NCBI GenBank assembly: GCA_934371915.1
Contig: CAKROE010000010.1
Span: 1 to 45,777 of the forward strand
DNA length: 45,777 bases
Source: an uncultured Blautia sp.
Lineage (GTDB): Bacteria; Bacillota; Clostridia; Lachnospirales; Lachnospiraceae
Direction of reading: 5' to 3'
Shown in pieces: positions 40,198 through 45,777 of this stretch. A program made the position numbers and the translations under genes. Positions within the stretch are counted from its first letter, which is position 1, and the number at the start of each line of letters is the position of its first letter. The notes beneath the pieces were generated by a model. The model was given only the letters and a program-made list of their open reading frames with translations. It searched no databases and was not told where the DNA came from.

Positions 40198-40845
40198 ATG
40201 TATAAGGCAATTTTATTTGATCTGGATGGGACACTGACAGAATCCGGGGAAGGGATTACGAAATGTGTGCAGTATGCACTGGAAAAACTTGGAAAACCGG
40301 AAGAGGATCTGAAGAAACTGGAAGTATTTATCGGTCCGCCGCTTAAAGAACAGTTTATGAAATATGCAGGACTGGATGAGAAAACTGCGGTGAAAGCAGT
40401 GGAATACTATCGGGAACGTTATTCAGATGTGGGGATATTTGAAAATAAACCATATCCGGGTGTGGAGAACATGCTGCAGGAATTAAAAAGAAAGAAATAT
40501 ATTCTGGCAGTTGCATCATCGAAACCGGAAGATTATGTGAAGCAGATTCTGGATCATTTTCATCTGCTGGAATGTTTTGATGAAATCGTCGGAAGTGAAA
40601 TGAATGGTGCCAGAACCAATAAAACCGAAGTTATTGAAGAAGCACTGGAACGCATCGGAATGAAGAAACATCGGGAGCAGGTAATCATGGTCGGTGATAA
40701 AGAGCATGATGTATTCGGGGCCCGTGAAGCCGGACTGGACTGTGTGGCGGTTTCTTATGGATATGGGACAACGGAAGAACTTAAAGAGGCGGGGCCATTG
40801 CAGACAGTAGATTCTGTGGATGAATTACTGGATTTTTTCGGCTGA
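40198..40845 (+). CDS. HAD family hydrolase (phosphoglycolate phosphatase/PpaX-like)
   Basis: A 215-residue haloacid-dehalogenase-superfamily phosphatase. Motif I is FDLDGTLTESGEGI (Asp8 nucleophile, Asp10), a helical cap (~15-85) follows, motif II lies in LAVASSKPEDYV, motif III Lys is around KTEVIEEAL, and motif IV is MVGDKEHDVFGAREAGLDC. The set suits small subfamily IA enzymes such as Gph/PpaX. GGAGG precedes ATG 40198. Its stop codon overlaps or abuts the start of the CPBP protease frame. Confidence 0.92.
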   Translation: MYKAILFDLDGTLTESGEGITKCVQYALEKLGKPEEDLKKLEVFIGPPLKEQFMKYAGLDEKTAVKAVEYYRERYSDVGIFENKPYPGVENMLQELKRKKYILAVASSKPEDYVKQILDHFHLLECFDEIVGSEMNGARTNKTEVIEEALERIGMKKHREQVIMVGDKEHDVFGAREAGLDCVAVSYGYGTTEELKEAGPLQTVDSVDELLDFFG

Positions 40846-41672
40846 GCCCCCGACGCAGGCAGTCACATATCAGACAGATCTGGCGAATTGCTTATCCCTG
40901 CGGGATTCATTTTCTGATTTCGCAGATTATCGGATATATGGCACTCTGGCTGATTACACGCTCCGGCGGGGGAATGGATATATATTATAAACAGGTAGTA
41001 CTGCTTACCGGTCTGACAGGAATACTTTCTATGATTCCGTGTCTCTGGTTTTACAGCAGGGACCGCATAGCAAGGAAATATGGAGGACTTGTTCTGCCAC
41101 AGAAACCATGGAAACTTGATCTGCCGGAAATGCTTCTGCTTCTTGGAATGGGAGCGGCTTTTTCACAGTATGCAAACATGCTCATCGGAATGCTGCAGTC
41201 TGTACTGAATTATCAGGAATATCAGGAAACGATGGATCAGATGACTTCCGGAAAGAGTATGTGGTTTTTGATCATATGTATGGGAATTATAGCTCCGCTG
41301 GCAGAGGAAATCGTATTTCGCTGGCTGATTTATCTGCGACTCCGGGATTATATGAGAATGGGCTTTGCCATGGTGATTTCAGGAATGATCTTTGGTATTT
41401 ATCATGGAAATCTGGTACAGGCAGTTTATGCAGGAATTCTTGGAATGGTATTTGCATATTTTCTGGAAATCAGCGGTTGTCTGTGGAGCAGCGTACTTTT
41501 GCATATGGGGGCAAATATCTGGTCGCTTGTATCTCCGGATCTTGTGAGCTGGATGCTGCAGAAGAATCCGATGTATATTTTGATCATATTGTCTGCACTG
41601 ATACTTATCCTGCTCTACGGGATCTCTTATTTCCGAACGAGAATGCATGGACGGACAAAACGTGTTTTATAA
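40842..41672 (+). CDS. CPBP family intramembrane metalloprotease, probably with a non-ATG start
   Basis: An integral membrane protein with the CPBP (Abi/Rce1-like) motifs: PLAEEIVFRWLIYLRLR (EE-x3-R), FGIYHGNLVQAVYAGILG (His) and SSVLLHMGANIWSLV (His). Such enzymes cleave or protect membrane peptides, for example bacteriocin immunity or CAAX processing; the substrate here is unknown. The first ATG in frame is 40938, but the same frame is open back to 40824 and reads IRQIWRIAYPCGIHFLI, which looks like a genuine first helix. CTG 40842, overlapping the HAD stop (CTGA), is the only near-standard start; ATG 40938 would remove most of that helix. The start is therefore uncertain, the family is not. 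Confidence 0.8.
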   Translation: MSPRRRQSHIRQIWRIAYPCGIHFLISQIIGYMALWLITRSGGGMDIYYKQVVLLTGLTGILSMIPCLWFYSRDRIARKYGGLVLPQKPWKLDLPEMLLLLGMGAAFSQYANMLIGMLQSVLNYQEYQETMDQMTSGKSMWFLIICMGIIAPLAEEIVFRWLIYLRLRDYMRMGFAMVISGMIFGIYHGNLVQAVYAGILGMVFAYFLEISGCLWSSVLLHMGANIWSLVSPDLVSWMLQKNPMYILIILSALILILLYGISYFRTRMHGRTKRVL

Positions 41673-41725
41673 ATTAAGAACAGGATTTTGTTTTTAATAA
41701 AAAATGAACAGGAATTATACAAAAG

Positions 41726-41765
41726 AAAAGCTTTCAGGTTAAAAGAAACCTGGGAGCTTTTTGCT
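41726..41765 (+). terminator. Intrinsic terminator after the CPBP gene
   Basis: AAAAGCTTTCAGGTT (41726-41740) pairs with AACCTGGGAGCTTTT (41747-41761) with two T-G pairs, followed by T-rich sequence. Confidence 0.85.
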
Positions 41766-41863
41766 TTACAGGAAAGTACCTGGTAGTATTTACGATTTTA
41801 GAATTATTTTATATTTATTTTATAGATGTCTGCTTGCTTTGAGCAGATAAATATGATACTCTA

Positions 41864-41888
41864 AGTGTATTAAAACAATTAATACACT
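41864..41888. promoter_or_regulatory. Operator-like inverted repeat in front of the GntR operon
   Basis: AGTGTATTA (41864-41872), seven bases, TAATACACT (41880-41888): a perfect 9-base inverted repeat. A possible -10 (TATGAT, 41852-41857) lies just upstream. It is a good candidate for autoregulation by the GntR protein encoded at 41930. The A/T-rich ATATACAC that follows may be an extra half site. Confidence 0.65.
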
Positions 41889-41929
41889 ATATACACATGA
41901 ACCATATACAAAGTGGAAAGGAGGGGCGG

Positions 41930-42301
41930 ATGATCATTTTAGATTATCAGGACAGACGTCCAATTTATGAGCAGATTACGGAAAGATTCCGAACCCTGAT
42001 TTATCAGGGAGCTTTACCGGCAGGTTCGAGGCTTCCTTCCGTACGTCAGCTTGCGATGGAACTGTCTATCAATCCCAATACAATCCAGAGAGCATATATG
42101 ACACTGGAGCAGGAGGGGCTGATCTATCCTGTCAGGGGAAAAGGCAATTTTGTTGCGGAGACCACACGGATACAGGAAAAGAGCAGGGGAGATTTTCGAA
42201 AGGAATTTCTGGAACTGGTAAAAAAAGGACTACAGACGGGAGTTACGGAAGAAGAGATGCTTTCGCTGGTTCGAAAGAGCTGTGAGGAGGAACAGAGATG
42301 A
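41930..42301 (+). CDS. GntR family transcriptional regulator, YtrA subfamily
   Basis: A 123-residue repressor with an N-terminal winged helix: RRPIYEQITERFRTLIYQG, SRLPSVRQLAMELSINPNTI and YMTLEQEGLIYPVRGKGNF. The short C-terminal helical tail without an effector domain marks the YtrA subfamily, which normally controls the ABC genes beside it and senses cell-wall antibiotics. ATG 41930 is preceded by AAAGGAGG; the frame's upstream ATG 41897 is poorly supported. It overlaps the ATPase gene by four bases (ATGA). Confidence 0.92.
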   Translation: MIILDYQDRRPIYEQITERFRTLIYQGALPAGSRLPSVRQLAMELSINPNTIQRAYMTLEQEGLIYPVRGKGNFVAETTRIQEKSRGDFRKEFLELVKKGLQTGVTEEEMLSLVRKSCEEEQR

Positions 42302-43200
42302 TAGAGATAAAAGAATGCAGCAAGTCCTTTGGGACACTACAGGCAGTCAGTAAAGTTTCGCTGGATATCGGAGAGCGGGAAGTATTTGGGCTGGTTGGAA
42401 GCAATGGCGCAGGAAAGAGTACACTTCTTCGGATGGCAGCCGGGATATTGAAACCGGACGAAGGAGAGATAAGGATTGATGATCTTCAGGTCTTCGATAA
42501 TGAGGAAGCAAAAAAGCAGATTTTTTATATTTCAGATGACTGTTATTTTCCTGCAAATTATACCGCAGCGGATATGGCTTCATTTTACCGTCTGTACTAT
42601 CCCGGATTTGAAGAACAGCGTTTTTCGAAGCTGATGCGTCAGTTTCAGCTTGATGAAAGTCAGAAGGTCAGTACTTTTTCAAAGGGAATGAAGAAACAGC
42701 TGATGATGTTGCTGGGTATCTGTGCAGGGACAAAATACCTTCTTTGTGATGAGACATTTGACGGGCTGGATCCGGTGGTCAGACAGGGAGTAAAAAGTCT
42801 TTTTGCTGCTGAGATCATGAGCAGGGAGTTTACTCCGGTTCTTGCATCACACAATTTGAGAGAACTGGAAGATATCTGTGATCATGTGGGACTTTTATAT
42901 AAGGGTGGTATGCTGTTGAGCAAAAATCTGGAAGATATGAAATTCCATATTCACAAGATGCAGTGTGTATTTGCTGATAAGAAGCAGGAAGATACACTGA
43001 AAAAAGAACTTGATGTGTTGAAAGTGGATCATCAGGGCTCACTTGTAATGATCACAGCGAGGGGCACAAGGGCAGAAATTATGGCAAAGATTCAGGAAAA
43101 GAATCCATTGTTCTGTGAAGTGCTTCCACTGACTCTGGAAGAAATATTTATCAGTGAAACGGAGGTGGCTGGCTATGAAATCCAGAATATTTTCTTCTAA
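42298..43200 (+). CDS. ABC transporter ATP-binding protein (YtrB-like)
   Basis: A 300-residue ATPase: Walker A GLVGSNGAGKST, Q-loop-like region around IFYISDDCYF, signature FSKGMKKQLMMLLG (a diverged LSGGQ), Walker B YLLCDETFDGLDP, switch His in VLASHNLRELED. A C-terminal domain of ~80 residues is typical of drug/antibiotic-type exporters. It is translationally coupled to the GntR gene and overlaps the permease start by 26 bases. Confidence 0.93.
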   Translation: MIEIKECSKSFGTLQAVSKVSLDIGEREVFGLVGSNGAGKSTLLRMAAGILKPDEGEIRIDDLQVFDNEEAKKQIFYISDDCYFPANYTAADMASFYRLYYPGFEEQRFSKLMRQFQLDESQKVSTFSKGMKKQLMMLLGICAGTKYLLCDETFDGLDPVVRQGVKSLFAAEIMSREFTPVLASHNLRELEDICDHVGLLYKGGMLLSKNLEDMKFHIHKMQCVFADKKQEDTLKKELDVLKVDHQGSLVMITARGTRAEIMAKIQEKNPLFCEVLPLTLEEIFISETEVAGYEIQNIFF

Positions 43201-45430
43201 ACATCTGAAAACAATATCCAAAGGACAGAGCTGGATACCGGCATTTATTACACTTGGATTTCTTCTGGCATTTCCGGTGACTGGTATGGTAAAGCTGAGC
43301 TCCTGGAGGGATCTGCAATACTCAGATTTACAAATTCAGATTTTGTATAACAATTTGTGGAAAGATGGTTTTGTGCTGTCGGGTCTGATCATTGCATCCA
43401 TAGCGGCTTTCATAAACAGTGTGAACGGATTCATTTATCTGTATTCTGGTAAAAAAACAGATTTTTATCATGGACTTCCGATGAAAAGAGCAGAACTGTT
43501 TCTGGAAAGAGTAGTTTCAGGACTGGTATATTATCTGATACCGTATCTCATCACAGAATTTCTGATGATCTGTATTGGAGCAGCGCGAGGATTTTTCAGC
43601 CTGAATATTATGGGGATGGCAGTAAGGATGCTTTTCCTGCATCTTCTCATTTACCTGGTGATCTATTTCAGTGTTATGCTGGTAATCAGTGTGACGGGAA
43701 ATATGCTGATGGGTATTCTGTGTCTGGGTGGAATGTATCTGTATGGTATTGTGTTGAATCTGATCCTTGTAGCCTATGGACAGTCATTTTGGCAGACCTT
43801 CTTCCCGGAATACCAGTATGGTGGATTTCATATGCTTTTGCACTCGGCATCTCCGGGAACGTTGATTCTTGATATGGTCAGTGCTTATGCGGAAGGAAAG
43901 ACAGGAAAATTACTTGCAGCAGTCATTATTCTTGGTGTTATACTTGGAGTCCTGGCATGGATTGCATATAAGAAAAGACCATCAGAAGCAGCAGGAAAAT
44001 CTATGGTCTATACTTGGGTATCCATTGTAGTAAGATTTATGGTCGTGGTACCGGGTGGTCTTGCAGTTGGCTGGATATTCTATTCGCTTACTACCGGAAA
44101 AGTCAGAATTCTCTGGTGGATTTTCGGAATGATACTTGGAACAGTTGTAATACATGGTTTATTAGAAACGATATATCAGATGAGTTTCCAGGGCTTTTTT
44201 GCGAAAAAAATACAGCTGGTAATTGCAGGGGTACTTGTAGCAGTTTGTGCACTTATTTTCCAGAAAGACCTGCTGCATTTTGACAGCTATATTCCAAAAC
44301 AGGAAGATATTGCATCCGTGAATCTCAACATGATGTCTTTTGATCAGGACTATTATGAGAATGTTCAAAAGACAAAAGATGGAGACTATAAAATAACAGA
44401 TGCAAATAACTGGGCAGAACCGGCTATGGCTTTTACCGGTAAAAATGGTATAGGCGACCAGACTTATAAAGCTCTTCAGGATATCGTTGCCGGCAATCCG
44501 AAAAGTGAGGCAATCGACGGAGATTATACATATTATTCTTATTCAAGTATAAAATACACACTTAAATCTGGAAAAGAGATCTATCGAAAATACTGGATAA
44601 AGACGGAAAACTTAAGTGCTCTTGTAAAAGGATTATATGAGGAAGAAAATCTGAAAGAACAGAAATTTGGTTTTCTTGATCTTGATCAGAAATATCTGAA
44701 AAATATTGGACTGAATGATGCAAGTGGAAAAGGATTCAGTATCTTCCAGAATGATCCTGATAAAATAAAGCAGCTCCTTGAAGCGATGAAGAAGGATGTC
44801 GATGCTGCAACAGCAGAAGATTTTATGCAAACACCTGAGGTAAAAATTGATTTTGCTTATCAGCTTCCTGGTAAACAGGATGTAAATAATATGATACCAA
44901 GAAATACTAAGGCAGGTGTACAGTATGCAGAATGGATAGTTGGTATATATCCTTCATTTAAAAACACTCTTGCAATTCTTAAAGAAACAGGTTATCCTCT
45001 GACGGTAGAAGATCTGGATATTGAAAAGATCATGCTGAACTATTTTAATGATGAGGATGGACAGCAGGAAGATGTGACTTATGAGAAGCCGGAAGAAATA
45101 AGAGCTTTAAAAGAGGCGTTGACCGTAAGATACAATGGATACGTTGACAAAGATTCAGAAATCTATCAGAATATTTATGTATCAGTGTTTACAGATAAAG
45201 GAGAGGCTGTGAATACATACGGACTGAAGAAAGAAAAACTTCCTGATTTCGTAAAAGAAAAGATTACAGAGCTGGGAATCACACAGAGTAGTATACAGGT
45301 GGATGTACCGGTGACAAAAGAAGAAACAGTGTATACAGATGATGAGGAAGATGTGGTAACACAGGCAATTATCGGAGGGGCAGATGCACCTTCAGAAATA
45401 TATCTGGATAGTACTGTTGGATCAGAGTAA
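43175..45430 (+). CDS. ABC permease with large extracellular part (DUF6449-like)
   Basis: A 751-residue membrane protein. The N-terminal ~365 residues hold about eight hydrophobic helices, including WIPAFITLGFLLAFPVTGM, LVIYFSVMLVISVTGNMLMG and VVPGGLAVGWIFYSL, with FYHGLPMKRAELFLERVVSG typical of ABC-2-like permeases of the YtrC/D type. The C-terminal ~380 residues appear extracytoplasmic (IPKQEDIASVNLNMMSF; TVEDLDIEKIMLNYF) and match the DUF6449 proteins I remember. It ends with an acidic tail. GGAGGTG precedes ATG 43175, inside the end of the ATPase gene. Together with the GntR regulator it should form an inducible exporter or immunity system. Confidence 0.85.
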   Translation: MKSRIFSSKHLKTISKGQSWIPAFITLGFLLAFPVTGMVKLSSWRDLQYSDLQIQILYNNLWKDGFVLSGLIIASIAAFINSVNGFIYLYSGKKTDFYHGLPMKRAELFLERVVSGLVYYLIPYLITEFLMICIGAARGFFSLNIMGMAVRMLFLHLLIYLVIYFSVMLVISVTGNMLMGILCLGGMYLYGIVLNLILVAYGQSFWQTFFPEYQYGGFHMLLHSASPGTLILDMVSAYAEGKTGKLLAAVIILGVILGVLAWIAYKKRPSEAAGKSMVYTWVSIVVRFMVVVPGGLAVGWIFYSLTTGKVRILWWIFGMILGTVVIHGLLETIYQMSFQGFFAKKIQLVIAGVLVAVCALIFQKDLLHFDSYIPKQEDIASVNLNMMSFDQDYYENVQKTKDGDYKITDANNWAEPAMAFTGKNGIGDQTYKALQDIVAGNPKSEAIDGDYTYYSYSSIKYTLKSGKEIYRKYWIKTENLSALVKGLYEEENLKEQKFGFLDLDQKYLKNIGLNDASGKGFSIFQNDPDKIKQLLEAMKKDVDAATAEDFMQTPEVKIDFAYQLPGKQDVNNMIPRNTKAGVQYAEWIVGIYPSFKNTLAILKETGYPLTVEDLDIEKIMLNYFNDEDGQQEDVTYEKPEEIRALKEALTVRYNGYVDKDSEIYQNIYVSVFTDKGEAVNTYGLKKEKLPDFVKEKITELGITQSSIQVDVPVTKEETVYTDDEEDVVTQAIIGGADAPSEIYLDSTVGSE

Positions 45431-45439
45431 GGAGTATAT

Positions 45440-45777
45440 ATGGCAAAAGCAGTGAGGCTGGATAAGTTTCTCGCAGATGCGGGAAAGGGAACCAGAAGTG
45501 AAGTAAAAAAATTTATACAGAAAGGTCAGGTTCAGGTGAACGGTGCACCGGTGAAGAAACCGGAGATTAAAGTCGATCCGGAGAATGATGTGGTTGTGCT
45601 TTCGGGGGAAACGGTTGGTGCGGCACCGGAATTTGTCTACTATCTTCTGAACAAACCGGCCGGCTGCGTCAGCGCTACGGAGGACCGTAATGACAGAACT
45701 GTTATGGAATATGTTCCATCTGACCGCAAAGGGCTGTTTCCTGTAGGACGTCTGGATAAAGATACAGAAGGCTTACT
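45440..45777 (+). CDS. RsuA/RluB-type pseudouridine synthase, 3'-truncated by the window edge
   Basis: The frame runs open to the last base, so only ~112 residues are visible. It starts with an S4 RNA-binding domain (VRLDKFLADAGKGTRSEVK through VQVNGAPVKKPE), then the synthase domain begins: YYLLNKPAGCVSAT and the active-site motif GRLDKDTEGLL with the catalytic Asp. Small-subunit (RsuA) and large-subunit (RluB) paralogues share these motifs, so the target uridine is unclear. GGAG precedes ATG 45440, nine bases after the permease stop. Confidence 0.93.
   Translation, partial: MAKAVRLDKFLADAGKGTRSEVKKFIQKGQVQVNGAPVKKPEIKVDPENDVVVLSGETVGAAPEFVYYLLNKPAGCVSATEDRNDRTVMEYVPSDRKGLFPVGRLDKDTEGL

Overview
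The window looks like a chromosomal piece from a Lachnospiraceae-type member of the Clostridia (Blautia/Dorea/Ruminococcus-like). This rests on Firmicutes-style ribosome binding sites and TGN-extended -10 promoters, a SCIFF ranthipeptide gene with its radical SAM maturase, a fused SecDF, a DUF4860 pilus-type operon, a DUF5688 protein and the order secDF-recJ...apt-rel-hemZ-hisS-aspS. I saw no rRNA, tRNA or CRISPR array. The genus is inference.

Layout. 1-1.6 kb is a small accessory patch: the end of a Fic gene, a 12-mer palindrome cluster, a GIY-YIG/RAMA protein and a relic of a Tn916-type integrase. 1.6-6.6 kb holds a low-molecular-weight phosphatase, a DUF5688 protein, an amidase-SPOR protein, a YdcF-like protein and a large acidic surface protein. 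6.6-12.9 kb is the conserved block TIGR04086 - SCIFF peptide - SCIFF maturase - secDF - recJ. 12.9-17.8 kb (minus strand) is a compact type IV pilus/type II secretion-like operon: transglutaminase-like lipoprotein, GspF/PilC, four small pseudopilin-like membrane proteins and a PilT-type ATPase. Divergent from it, a consensus promoter drives a c-di-GMP-I (GEMM-I) riboswitch with an intrinsic terminator, followed by a surface metallopeptidase of the anthrax lethal factor/PPEP type.

19.2-28.1 kb returns to housekeeping: apt, rel, a metallo-beta-lactamase-fold hydrolase, hemZ, a stand-alone HD-GYP protein, hisS and aspS. A convergent lipoprotein follows. 29.4-35.1 kb is a four-gene MacAB-like exporter with two different adaptor proteins. 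Then come a DegV protein and argS, a membrane Ser/Thr kinase overlapping a secreted acidic protein, a HAD phosphatase, a CPBP membrane protease, a GntR (YtrA-type) - ABC ATPase - DUF6449 permease operon, and the start of an RsuA/RluB-type pseudouridine synthase that runs off the right edge.

The most interesting theme is cyclic-di-GMP and the cell surface. A c-di-GMP riboswitch controls a lethal-factor-type protease, lies back to back with a stripped-down pilus-like operon, and a predicted c-di-GMP phosphodiesterase (HD-GYP) is encoded about 5 kb away. The pilus/riboswitch/protease block sits between recJ and apt, which are neighbours in Bacillus subtilis, so it looks like a surface module inserted into a conserved backbone.
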